DNA of 40,298 nucleotides from the NCBI GenBank assembly GCA_913057925.1, contig CAJXPG010000018.1, positions 1 to 40,298 of the forward strand, in the 5' to 3' direction. Both the position numbers and the translations under genes were made by a program. The stretch is from an uncultured Colwellia sp. (GTDB taxonomy: Bacteria; Pseudomonadota; Gammaproteobacteria; Enterobacterales; Alteromonadaceae). The notes below the pieces were generated by a model. That model ran no database searches. It saw only the letters and a program-made list of their open reading frames with translations, and had not been told where the DNA came from. This document shows, in pieces, positions 16,124-23,680 of this stretch (positions within the stretch are counted from its first letter, which is position 1; each line of letters begins with the position of its first letter).

Positions 16124-17056
16124 ATGCTTAAAAATGGATTAACAAAAAGTTCTGTTAACGTAGACACTGCACAAGCATCAAAACACCTAGGAAAAATTGC
16201 CGTTGCTGCGATTTCTGCCGCAGTATTATGGCAGGTATTTTACACCATAGATGAAGGCCATGTCGGCATTGTCAAACGCTTTGGTGAAGCGACCACTCAA
16301 GTAAACCCAGGCTTGCACACTAAGGTGCCTTTTGCTGATGGTATTGAAGAGTTAGAAATTCGTACCCGTAAAAACTCTGAGAACCTAAAAGCTTCTACGT
16401 TTGAGCAAATGCCGGTACAAGCAGAGGTATCAGTTAACTGGACGGTTATTCGTGCAGAGGCTTTTAATCTTTACAAAGGCTATGGCGGCTTAGATCAGTT
16501 TGAAAACCGAATACTAGATCCGCGCCTACGTTCAGCAACTAAAGATGCCTTAGCGCGTTTTAAAGCCGAGCAGATCATTCAAAACCGTGGTCAAGTTATT
16601 CAAAAAATAGAAGAAACATTATTATCAGCTATGGCTGAATTTCCAGTGAAGCTTGATAGTGTACAAATTGAAAACTTAATCCTGCCACAGAAATATTTGC
16701 AAAGTATTGAAACTAAGCAAACTGAGAAAAACTTAGCAGCCGCAGAGAAACATCGTTTAGAGCGTCAAAAATTAGAAGCGCAACGTGAAGTAAACACCGC
16801 CGAAGCGAAACGTGATGCCGAGAAAGCCCGCGCTGATGGTAGTGCTTATGCAATTGAGATTGAAGCAAAAGCAGAAGCAGAAGCAATATTGGTTAAAGGT
16901 TTAGCAGAAGCTGAAGCGATGAAGAAAAAAGCCGATGCCATTAAAGCGAATGCAACACTCGTCGATTATGTAAAAGCACAACAATGGGATGGCAAATTAC
17001 CAACAACGGTAATGGGTGGCAACCAAGACGTGCTATGGAATATGAAAGAGAAGTAA
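16124..17056 (+). CDS. Prohibitin-like SPFH-domain membrane protein
   Basis: A 310-residue protein with a membrane segment at about residues 24-42 (KIAVAAISAAVLWQVFYTI). An SPFH/band-7 domain follows: EGHVGIVKRFGEATTQVNPGLHTKVPF, then EQMPVQAEVSVNWTVIRAEA and RDALAR-type ATKDALARFKAEQI. About 80 residues of alanine/glutamate/lysine-rich coiled coil come next (about 205-275, AEKHRLERQKLEAQREVN and onward). Such proteins form ring or cage oligomers on the inner membrane and often control membrane proteases such as FtsH (HflK/C) or lipid domains. This one resembles bacterial prohibitin homologues more than HflK or HflC; its partner is unknown. AAGGAAATATT precedes the ATG. It appears monocistronic. 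Confidence 0.85.
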   Translation: MLKNGLTKSSVNVDTAQASKHLGKIAVAAISAAVLWQVFYTIDEGHVGIVKRFGEATTQVNPGLHTKVPFADGIEELEIRTRKNSENLKASTFEQMPVQAEVSVNWTVIRAEAFNLYKGYGGLDQFENRILDPRLRSATKDALARFKAEQIIQNRGQVIQKIEETLLSAMAEFPVKLDSVQIENLILPQKYLQSIETKQTEKNLAAAEKHRLERQKLEAQREVNTAEAKRDAEKARADGSAYAIEIEAKAEAEAILVKGLAEAEAMKKKADAIKANATLVDYVKAQQWDGKLPTTVMGGNQDVLWNMKEK

Positions 17057-17065
17057 CCTAAAAAG

Positions 17066-17096
17066 GATTGATTGAGCCTTAGGGGGCTCAATCAAT
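17066..17096 (-). terminator. Terminator overlapping the 3' end of the NAD(P)-binding protein gene
   Basis: A perfect 12-bp stem ATTGATTGAGCC (17067-17078) / GGCTCAATCAAT (17085-17096) with a 6-base loop. On the minus strand a CCTTTTTAG tract follows. The last codons and stop of the minus-strand gene lie within the stem. On the plus strand no T-run follows, so it mainly serves the minus-strand gene. Confidence 0.75.
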
Positions 17097-17735
17097 AAAT
17101 ATTTCATCGAGACGATAATAAGATAACCCAGACGACGGTTGCTGACTAACCGTAAGCATTTTTGCTGCGACTTGCTCACCAGTTATCGGACGATAGCGTC
17201 GTAATCCGGGAATAATACATAAAACTGGCATTAACCAAGCAGCTAGCTTTTCACCCAATCGAAAACTTGCTCGCGCGCCAATCAAGAGTGAAGGTTGAAA
17301 GATAGATATCTGCTTAAAGGGCAATTTCTTAACCTGCTCTTCTAATTCTCCCTTCATCTTTAAATAGCTGCTACGACTTGATGAATTGGCCCCGCTAGAA
17401 GACACTAATAAATAATGCTCTACGCCATGCTCTACAGCTAACTGAGCTGCTTTTAGTTGATAATTTACATCTACTTTTCGTTGCGCTTCAACGCTGCCTG
17501 CTTGCTTGAGGGTTGTGCCAAGACAAGAAAAGAAGAGGTCTGCATTAAACAAGTGCGCATATTGATCTAAACGCTCAAAGTCTATGACCTGATTATTCAC
17601 TTTTGCTGAATCATAAACCTCACTTCGGCGCGTTAAAGTAACGATTTTGCTAATATGTTCAGCTTTAGTTAACTGCTTAACTAAAGCCTTACCCACCAGA
17701 CCCGTTGCACCAATAACAATGGCTACTTGGCTCAT
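17088..17735 (-). CDS. NAD(P)-binding atypical SDR protein (TIP30/YbjT-like)
   Basis: A 215-residue single Rossmann-fold protein. The glycine-rich nucleotide loop is at the very N-terminus, VIGATGLVGKALVKQL (about residues 7-22). FFSCLGTTLKQAGSVEAQRKVDVNYQLKAAQLA and HYLLVSSSGANSSSRSSYLKMKGELEE carry the features of the HTATIP2/TIP30-like atypical short-chain dehydrogenases, with Ser and a YLKMK form of the YxxxK motif. Members bind NAD(P) but most have no known substrate. AAGGGACATT precedes the ATG. It is followed downstream, on the opposite strand, by the SPFH gene, with a shared 31-bp gap. Confidence 0.82.
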   Translation of the reverse strand: MSQVAIVIGATGLVGKALVKQLTKAEHISKIVTLTRRSEVYDSAKVNNQVIDFERLDQYAHLFNADLFFSCLGTTLKQAGSVEAQRKVDVNYQLKAAQLAVEHGVEHYLLVSSSGANSSSRSSYLKMKGELEEQVKKLPFKQISIFQPSLLIGARASFRLGEKLAAWLMPVLCIIPGLRRYRPITGEQVAAKMLTVSQQPSSGLSYYRLDEIFID

Positions 17736-17792
17736 AATGTCCCTTAAAGAAATACGTTATTTGAAAAATAGCCTACATAAAGATGGCTGAGT

Positions 17793-18206
17793 TTACTGAG
17801 CAGCATCCATTTTCTTAAGCGAACGCAAAAACAAGCCAATGCCGCCCATAGCAAGCACTAAAATAACAATCAAGTCAAAAGACGTCATGGTTCTCATGCT
17901 AAAGCGAATTGAAGAAATAACGCCGAAGATTAAACCGGTAAGCGAGCCTAATGCCAGTAACCAACCTAAAGGATTTTTACTATTATAAAAAATAATGCCG
18001 ACACCAAACATAAATGGGATCATCACCATGCCACTAGTAATACTGTAGTTACCACCCATGGCTGAGAAACCATATAAACGCATACCCATGCCAAAACTTG
18101 AACTAACTGTGATGGCATTTAGCAATAAATAAAAACCACCGCACATCATAATTAAGCCAATAAAAAACTGTCCAAGGCCACCCGATGTTCCACCTGCACC
18201 ACGCAT
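17793..18206 (-). CDS. Hypothetical four-helix membrane protein, 137 aa
   Basis: Unrecognised. Four hydrophobic segments are visible at roughly residues 12-32, 56-74, 80-100 and 109-127. A Gly/Ser-rich N-terminus (MRGAGGTSGGLGQ) precedes them, and a small basic C-terminal tail (LRSLKKMDAAQ) would sit in the cytoplasm. It is read in the same direction as, and 57 bp upstream of, the NAD(P)-binding protein gene, so the two may be co-transcribed. AAGGATTG gives a well-placed ribosome site. No catalytic motif seen. Confidence 0.75.
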   Translation of the reverse strand: MRGAGGTSGGLGQFFIGLIMMCGGFYLLLNAITVSSSFGMGMRLYGFSAMGGNYSITSGMVMIPFMFGVGIIFYNSKNPLGWLLALGSLTGLIFGVISSIRFSMRTMTSFDLIVILVLAMGGIGLFLRSLKKMDAAQ

Positions 18207-18509
18207 AAAATCAATCCTTATTATTTGTATTATTATCTCTGAACAAGAGTCTTCTGCTAAAAACTAAGCAAGTAGCGCTGTCTTATTCAACTGCCTGATA
18301 TACACCCTACAAACTATTCAACCTTGTCAAAAAGACTTAGTCATATGCATTGTAGTGACAATTAAATCAGTGCACTTAATGTTACGCTCAAGCTACACCT
18401 TGAGACATAATATGTCAAAGACTATCATTTAATAGTCAAGTGTGGTGACTGTAGAATAAAAGTCGTTTTCTCTTAGGTGTGATAGATAAACTGTGAAGCA
18501 ATAGAGCAA
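18207..18509. other. 303-bp non-coding interval with small palindromes
   Basis: No plausible gene. It must contain the promoter of the minus-strand membrane protein gene at 17793. Small dyads are visible: CTCAAG/CTTGAG (18387-18404), GACATA-A-TATGTC (18404-18416) and GACTAT/ATAGTC (18420-18437). The last of these lies past the 3' end of the solute-binding protein gene and might be a weak terminator, but no T-run follows it. Confidence 0.4.
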
Positions 18510-19271
18510 CTAGTAAACGCCATAGCGAGCTAAAATCGTTTTGAACTCCCCACTTCGTTTTACCTCACGTAAACAAGCATCCATTTTAGTTAAAAACTCT
18601 TTTGGGTTTTTAATGTTTTTTGAACGCTTCGAAACTGTGATGTAATACGCTTTATTCTTAATGCTGTAGTCTAAAACTTTGATTTTGTCGGTAACACCTA
18701 GCTTTTTAGCTTGCCAGTAGAAGGTCTTTTTTGAGTCGGCCATGATTTCAAAGCGCGGGGTCTTGGCAAGCAATTGTGAAAACATGGCTTTTAATGAGTA
18801 CCCGGTAACTACTTCACCGATTCTATCTTTATCTTTGATAATTTGTTCGAGTTCTGGTGTGTAGCTTAACCCCGCTAAATGCCCAATAACATATGGTTTT
18901 ACATCGGTTAATTTATCTATTTTAATTTCACTGTTTTTTCTCACCATAAAGCCGTATTCAGAGTTGAATAAAACTTCTTTCCCGTAATAAAGGATTTCTT
19001 CTCTTTTTTCTTTATAAGAGTAAACCGTGATGTCAATTTCTCCCATCTTCATAAAATGATGAGTACGCTTAATGGGAAGTTCATTGAATGTGGCTTTATG
19101 CCCTATTCGCGGTAAACATAAAGTAATTATATCTTTCGCCAAACCAGAGCCTTCTTCAACAGCATTAATCATAAAATAGGGTGGCCAATGAATGTCATTG
19201 ATGATGATTTTTTGAGTGGCATTTACCATGAAAAAAGGGAAATAGCATAAAAATAATGTTATTAATTTCAT
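18510..19271 (-). CDS. Periplasmic solute-binding protein, family 3 (orphan)
   Basis: A 253-residue exported protein. The signal peptide MKLITLFLCYFPFFMVNA is followed by the first strand of a type II periplasmic binding fold (KIIINDIHWPPYFMINAVEEGSGLAKDII). MGEIDITVYSYKEKREEILYYG is typical of the amino-acid-type (PAAT, SBP_bac_3) family. There is no ABC permease or ATPase next to it, so it may act in sensing or as an unattached binding protein, as is common for such genes in Alteromonadales. GAGGGAGA gives a strong ribosome site. Ligand unknown. A related protein lies on the other side of the copper operon at 26897-27718. Confidence 0.82.
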   Translation of the reverse strand: MKLITLFLCYFPFFMVNATQKIIINDIHWPPYFMINAVEEGSGLAKDIITLCLPRIGHKATFNELPIKRTHHFMKMGEIDITVYSYKEKREEILYYGKEVLFNSEYGFMVRKNSEIKIDKLTDVKPYVIGHLAGLSYTPELEQIIKDKDRIGEVVTGYSLKAMFSQLLAKTPRFEIMADSKKTFYWQAKKLGVTDKIKVLDYSIKNKAYYITVSKRSKNIKNPKEFLTKMDACLREVKRSGEFKTILARYGVY

Positions 19272-19460
19272 TATATCTCCCTCAAAAATATATGATAAAT
19301 ACTATCTCTTAGGTTTAGCAGAGCGCTTTTGATTAAGCAAAGTGAGAAGCTTGGTGATAATGCTAACTAAGCCAAACTCTGCTTCATATTTGTTGTTACA
19401 TTCAATAAAGTAGCTATTGTTGCTAAATTCTTTTCCATAATGTTAGAATTAAAATACTTT

Positions 19461-19485
19461 ATATTAGTAAGTAATTAACTAATAT
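19461..19485. promoter_or_regulatory. Inverted repeat upstream of the copper operon
   Basis: Perfect dyad ATATTAGT (19461-19468) / ACTAATAT (19478-19485), spacer 9, ending about 28 bases before the first gene of the copper operon. It may be an operator or part of the promoter. No CueR-type ACCTTCC/GGAAGGT dyad is seen in this interval. Confidence 0.35.
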
Positions 19486-19512
19486 TATCTAACCAAACGT
19501 TAAGTGACGGTC

Positions 19513-19929
19513 GTGTCTAAATTTATAAATAAAACAGTGATGGTGATATTGCTTTGTTTGATCTTTATTGGTCAATCAATGGCATCTATGACTATGTTTT
19601 ATGGCATGGCAAGTATGTCGACAATGAACGCCACATCATCAGTGACAGCTGCACATCAGCAAATGTCCGCAAGTGATGAGGGTATGGTAAGTAATTCAGA
19701 TTGCCATACCGAAATGGTTAAATCGATAAATCACCACACCACAACTAGCGATGATTGTTGTGCACAAGAGTGTGATTGCTTAACTAATGGTTGTTCAACC
19801 GTTTCTGCATTCTTTGCTAGCACAAATTACAGCGCAGAAAGTGCAATTTCTAGTAAAATCACATCGAATCACTTTTTATTCTCAAGCCAAGCGCTAACCT
19901 CTCTCTACAGACCACCAATAATTAGCTAG
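19513..19929 (+). CDS. CopL-like Met/His/Cys-rich exported protein
   Basis: A 138-residue protein with a signal peptide (to about residue 25, GQSMA/SM). A mature part rich in potential metal ligands follows: many Met residues in the first half, then SDCHTEMVKSINHHTTT and DDCCAQECDCLTNGC, a cluster of seven cysteines. This resembles the CopL/DUF2946-type proteins that precede copper-resistance genes, although I cannot fix the family exactly. It probably binds Cu(I) in the periplasm or influences expression of the operon. The start is uncertain: GTG at 19513 gives MSKFINKTVM; an upstream GTG at 19504 would add three residues. No clear Shine-Dalgarno. The following gene is 111 bp away. Confidence 0.7.
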   Translation: MSKFINKTVMVILLCLIFIGQSMASMTMFYGMASMSTMNATSSVTAAHQQMSASDEGMVSNSDCHTEMVKSINHHTTTSDDCCAQECDCLTNGCSTVSAFFASTNYSAESAISSKITSNHFLFSSQALTSLYRPPIIS

Positions 19930-20040
19930 CCCTAGCATTATTGTATCCATTTTTTGCTGTTCACCCAGCAACACACTTATTTTTATAAAATTTCTACCAT
20001 ACCTTTTGGTGTTATTAGCTATATTCCCTAGGAGGGAGTT

Positions 20041-20652
20041 ATGTTTTTATTTTCTTTTCCAGCAAAAGCTTCGACTGCTATTGCCATTTTCAGCTGTTTA
20101 TTTTTGTTGGCAGCTTGCTCAGAGCAAAATTCTAGTGAGAGCATTGCCAAGAAGCCTACAACTCAAAAAACCTCCGAAGCCGTTATTACAACGACAACTC
20201 AGTCAATCTCAACTTCAACTTCAACTTCAACTTCAACTTCAATTAATAGTAAAGTGCCATTACTTGAGGTTTATAAAAGCCCAACCTGTAGTTGCTGTGA
20301 AAAATGGATAGATCATATTGATCAACATGGTTTTGTTTCTAAAGCGCACAATCAGCATGACTTGTCAGCTTTTAAAAGCAACAAAGGCATCTCGCCACAA
20401 TACCGCTCATGTCATACCGCTGTTTCAAAAGATGGTTATGTTTTTGAAGGGCATGTACCCGCGAAATTTATCCACCAATTTTTAGCTAATCCGCCAGCCA
20501 ATACTATTGGCTTATCTGTTCCCGCCATGCCAGTAGGGACACCCGGAATGGAGGTTGGCGATAGGTTTATGCCTTACCAAGTCATTTTACTTAATACTGA
20601 CGGTAGTTATGATATTTATGCTGAGCTAAATAGTTATCAGGAGCAATTCTAA
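20041..20652 (+). CDS. DUF411 / CopG-type periplasmic copper-binding lipoprotein
   Basis: A 203-residue protein. A signal sequence ends in a lipobox (LLAAC, Cys at about residue 26), so it is probably anchored in a membrane. A Ser/Thr-rich linker to about residue 72 contains an (S-T) repeat encoded by a tandem hexanucleotide. The DUF411 domain follows: VYKSPTCSCCEKWIDHIDQHGF with the CxCC motif, then SCHTAV and VPAMPVGTPGMEVG. CopG proteins of this family bind a cysteine-bridged copper cluster and take part in periplasmic copper resistance (known for Vibrio cholerae CopG). The AGGAGGGAG site upstream is strong. Its stop overlaps the next start by one base (TAATG). Confidence 0.88.
   Translation: MFLFSFPAKASTAIAIFSCLFLLAACSEQNSSESIAKKPTTQKTSEAVITTTTQSISTSTSTSTSTSINSKVPLLEVYKSPTCSCCEKWIDHIDQHGFVSKAHNQHDLSAFKSNKGISPQYRSCHTAVSKDGYVFEGHVPAKFIHQFLANPPANTIGLSVPAMPVGTPGMEVGDRFMPYQVILLNTDGSYDIYAELNSYQEQF
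20209..20241 (+). repeat. TCAACT tandem hexanucleotide repeat in the lipoprotein linker
   Basis: Five full TCAACT units plus a further TCA, in frame, coding Ser-Thr alternation. It lies in the linker between the lipid anchor and the DUF411 domain. Gain or loss of units keeps the frame and would only change linker length. Confidence 0.9.
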
Positions 20653-22082
20653 TGTCCCCTTTACCTTTAGCAAAACTGCTATCGCTAAGTTGTTTAATTA
20701 CTTTTGCTCACACAGCTCACGCTGAGAATCAAAGTGCCTTGTGGTCGTTTCAGCAAACCGTTAAAACGGCTCAAAAGAATGACCCTTGGCTAGTGGGTAA
20801 TAAACACCAGCAACAAGCGGTTGAATCGATGAGTCATGTGGCAAATAGCTTACCTGATCCTAAAATGTCACTCGCTATTGCGAACTTACCAACGGATGGC
20901 TTTGATTTCTCACAAGAGGGCATGACACAGTTTAAAGTGGGGATAAGTCAGATGTTTCCTCGTGGTGATAGCCAAGCGATTAAAAATCAGCAGTTACAAA
21001 TTGAAAGTCAGGCCTATCCTTTTCAACGTGCTGACCGAGAAGCTAAAGTTGCTGTTACGGTTGGCAGTTTATGGCTAGACGCCTACCGAGTTCAGCAAAG
21101 TATTAGCTTAATTGAGCAAAACCGTTCGCTCTTCGAGCAATTAGCTGACGTTGCGCAAGCAAGTTACTCTTCAGCACTAGGTAAAACACGTCAACAAGAT
21201 ATTGTCCGTGCACAGTTAGAATTAACACGGCTTGATGATCGTCTTGATATATTAAACCAACAGAAAAATGCTTATTTAGGTCGCTTAGCCCAATGGCTAT
21301 CAACCGCTTTTGGCAGTCGTGATCAGCAAGATACACTTAGCGCTATTAGCCAATTGCATAACATCCGTTTAACGGCGGAGCTTCCCAGCCTCGATTTGCT
21401 TAATCAGTCATTACTTGAAAATCAAAACCACATCGATATCGACCAGCTAGCAAAACACCTTGCTAAGCATCCTGCGGTTAGGGCGTTAGAGAAGAAAATA
21501 TCGGCCACTAAAACTGGGGTTAACTTAGCTGAGCAGCAATACAAACCAGAATGGGGCGTTAATGCCAGTTATGGTTATCGCGATGATGATCCTATGGGTA
21601 ATAGTCGTGCTGATTTTTTCTCAGTCGGGGTCACCTTTGATTTGCCATTATTTACTGAAAATCATCAAGATATGGCGGTTAAGTCGGCTGTTTCCAAAAC
21701 AGAAGCCGTTAAAACAGAAAAGATTCTGTTACTACGTCAGTTGTTAGGTAGTTTCTCTAGCGCAAAAGCGCGCTTATTACGACTCCATCAGCGTAAATCT
21801 TTGTATAGTAATAAACTACTGCCACAAATTCATGATCAAGCAGAAGCCTATTTAACAGCTTACACCAATGACGATGGCGACTTTGCCGAAGTAGTTAGGT
21901 CACGTATTGCTGTTTTAAATGCTGAAATAGATCAATTGAAAATTAACGTTGATGAGCAAAAAATCAAACTAGAACTTAACTACTTGTTTGTTGGTGATAT
22001 CAAACAAAATACTAGTGCGCTAAAGCACCAATATAGCAGCCAATTTAACCACCAGTATAATGCGGTTAAGCAGGGAGAATAA
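20652..22082 (+). CDS. TolC-family outer-membrane efflux protein (CusC-like)
   Basis: A 476-residue protein with a signal peptide (cleavage after AHTAHA, about residue 24). Two OEP repeats form the trimeric outer-membrane channel and periplasmic helical barrel. The first repeat shows LPDPKMSLAIANLPTDGFDFSQEGMTQFKVGISQMFPRG, and the second YKPEWGVNASYGYRDDDPMGNSRADFFSVGVTFDLPLF; both have the long heptad-rich helices of the family. There is no lipobox, unlike E. coli CusC. It should complete a CusCBA-type tripartite pump exporting Cu(I)/Ag(I). It overlaps the DUF411 gene by one base and lies 2 bp before the adaptor gene. Confidence 0.88.
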   Translation: MSPLPLAKLLSLSCLITFAHTAHAENQSALWSFQQTVKTAQKNDPWLVGNKHQQQAVESMSHVANSLPDPKMSLAIANLPTDGFDFSQEGMTQFKVGISQMFPRGDSQAIKNQQLQIESQAYPFQRADREAKVAVTVGSLWLDAYRVQQSISLIEQNRSLFEQLADVAQASYSSALGKTRQQDIVRAQLELTRLDDRLDILNQQKNAYLGRLAQWLSTAFGSRDQQDTLSAISQLHNIRLTAELPSLDLLNQSLLENQNHIDIDQLAKHLAKHPAVRALEKKISATKTGVNLAEQQYKPEWGVNASYGYRDDDPMGNSRADFFSVGVTFDLPLFTENHQDMAVKSAVSKTEAVKTEKILLLRQLLGSFSSAKARLLRLHQRKSLYSNKLLPQIHDQAEAYLTAYTNDDGDFAEVVRSRIAVLNAEIDQLKINVDEQKIKLELNYLFVGDIKQNTSALKHQYSSQFNHQYNAVKQGE

Positions 22083-22084
22083 TA

Positions 22085-23680
22085 ATGTCATCACAAAGCA
22101 TATCGCCTCAAGGCACGTCACCTAAAAGCAACTCAACCAAAAGCAAGTCGCCAATCTTTGGCTATTTAGCCAGTATTCTATTTGGTGCGGTTATTACCTT
22201 TACAATACTAAAATTACAACCTATTGAAACACTCCAAGATGAACAAGTAAGACAAGCTGAATCCGATAAACCACTTTACTGGGTTGCACCAATGGATGCG
22301 AATTACCGTCGAGATAAGCCCGGTAAGTCGCCTATGGGCATGGATTTAATACCTTATTACGGCAGTAACAATAATGCCGAATTTGATGAAGGTGCTGGCA
22401 CTATAAAAATATCTGCCAATGTCATCAATAACTTAGGTGTACGGACTGTTAAAGCAAGTATCAATAATTTGCATACTAAAATAGCCACGGTTGGCTATGT
22501 GACTTACGATGAAGATAAATTAGTACATATTCACCCTCGTGTGCAAGGTTGGATCGAGAAGCTGTATGTCAAAGCTATTGGCGATCCGGTGAAAAAAGGC
22601 CAGCCACTTTATCAAATTTACTCACCAGAATTAGTCAATGCTCAAGAAGAGTTTTTATTAGCGCTAGACCGGAACAACAAACGTTTAATCTCTGCAGCCC
22701 AAAACCGCTTAGTTGCCCTGCAACTTCCAGTAAGAGTGATTAAACAGCTGCAAAAAACCCGCAAAGTTCAGCAGCATATTACCTTTTTCGCCCCACAAAA
22801 TGGGGTTGTCGAAAACTTAAAAATTCGTGAAGGTTTTTTCGTTAAACCAGGCTCCACATTGATGTCTATTGGTGATTTGTCACAGGTTTGGGTCAAAGCA
22901 GAAGTCTTTGAACGTCAAGCTGGACAAGTATCCCAAGGCACCCCTGTTACTATGACCTTAGATTATTTGCCCGGCAAAGAGTGGCAAGGACATGTTGACT
23001 ACGTCTACCCAACATTAGAAGCCAAGACTCGAACGGTGAAAGTTCGCTTACGATTTAGCAATGAAAGTGGTGAGTTTAAACCCAATATGTTTGCGCAAAT
23101 CACTATTCACTCAAATAGTGATGAAAAAGCACTGCTTATTCCAAAAGAAGCGTTAATTCGTACCGGTAACCAAGACCGCGTTGTACTGGCACTGGGTGAA
23201 GGGAATTTCAAATCTGTCGAAGTAAAGGTTGGTCGTTTTGATAGTGAAAATGTCGAGATTTTGTCGGGTATAGAGGAAGGTGAAACTGTTGTCAGTTCTG
23301 CACAATTCTTACTGGATTCAGAATCAAGTAAAACCTCAGATTTTAAACGTATGAGCGCTGACCCCCACTCCACTGACAATAACAACACACAAGAAAATGC
23401 TGCTTCATCGGCAACAGTACATGGCACCGTTAGATCAGTGATGAGTGATCATCGCATGACCACGATTGATCGAGAGGCTATTGAAAAATGGGGCCGTGAG
23501 GCGGCAACTGTCGATTTCATCATCAATGAAAATGTAGATATCAGTATTTTCACTCCTGATGCCTATTTAATGTTTACCTTTGAAATTCATGACGGTGAAT
23601 TTGTCATTGTCAGTGCAATGGAAATGTCTGCGGATATGGACCACAGCATGCATAATGCCATGCAAGGAGAGCAACAATGA
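22085..23680 (+). CDS. cusB: CusB-like RND periplasmic adaptor with C-terminal CusF-like domain
   Basis: A 531-residue membrane-fusion protein. An uncleaved N-terminal membrane anchor (about residues 24-44) is followed by a metal-binding segment YWVAPMDANYRRDKPGKSP (65-83). In it M70, M84 and M86 match in order and spacing the Cu/Ag ligands of E. coli CusB. Barrel-sandwich, lipoyl and beta-barrel parts follow (VHIHPRVQGWIEKLYVKAIGDPVKKGQPLYQIYSPEL; IGDLSQVWVKAEVFERQ). Beyond about residue 443 comes an extra domain, GTVRSV...MTTIDREAIEKWGREAATVDF, similar to CusF. Its Trp is kept but the two Met ligands are replaced by Ala/Val-type residues. The terminal tail is Met/His-rich. The gene overlaps cusA by 4 bp. 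Confidence 0.9.
   Translation: MSSQSISPQGTSPKSNSTKSKSPIFGYLASILFGAVITFTILKLQPIETLQDEQVRQAESDKPLYWVAPMDANYRRDKPGKSPMGMDLIPYYGSNNNAEFDEGAGTIKISANVINNLGVRTVKASINNLHTKIATVGYVTYDEDKLVHIHPRVQGWIEKLYVKAIGDPVKKGQPLYQIYSPELVNAQEEFLLALDRNNKRLISAAQNRLVALQLPVRVIKQLQKTRKVQQHITFFAPQNGVVENLKIREGFFVKPGSTLMSIGDLSQVWVKAEVFERQAGQVSQGTPVTMTLDYLPGKEWQGHVDYVYPTLEAKTRTVKVRLRFSNESGEFKPNMFAQITIHSNSDEKALLIPKEALIRTGNQDRVVLALGEGNFKSVEVKVGRFDSENVEILSGIEEGETVVSSAQFLLDSESSKTSDFKRMSADPHSTDNNNTQENAASSATVHGTVRSVMSDHRMTTIDREAIEKWGREAATVDFIINENVDISIFTPDAYLMFTFEIHDGEFVIVSAMEMSADMDHSMHNAMQGEQQ

Noticed and set aside
20209..20241. CRISPR-like or phase-variation repeat
   Set aside because: Six-base units without spacers are not CRISPR, and a six-base unit cannot shift the reading frame, so on/off phase variation is not expected.
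20006..20311. Plus-strand ORF of 101 codons overlapping the DUF411 gene
   Set aside because: It is out of frame with the well-supported lipoprotein gene; its Gln/Leu repeat is merely the TCAACT repeat read in another frame.
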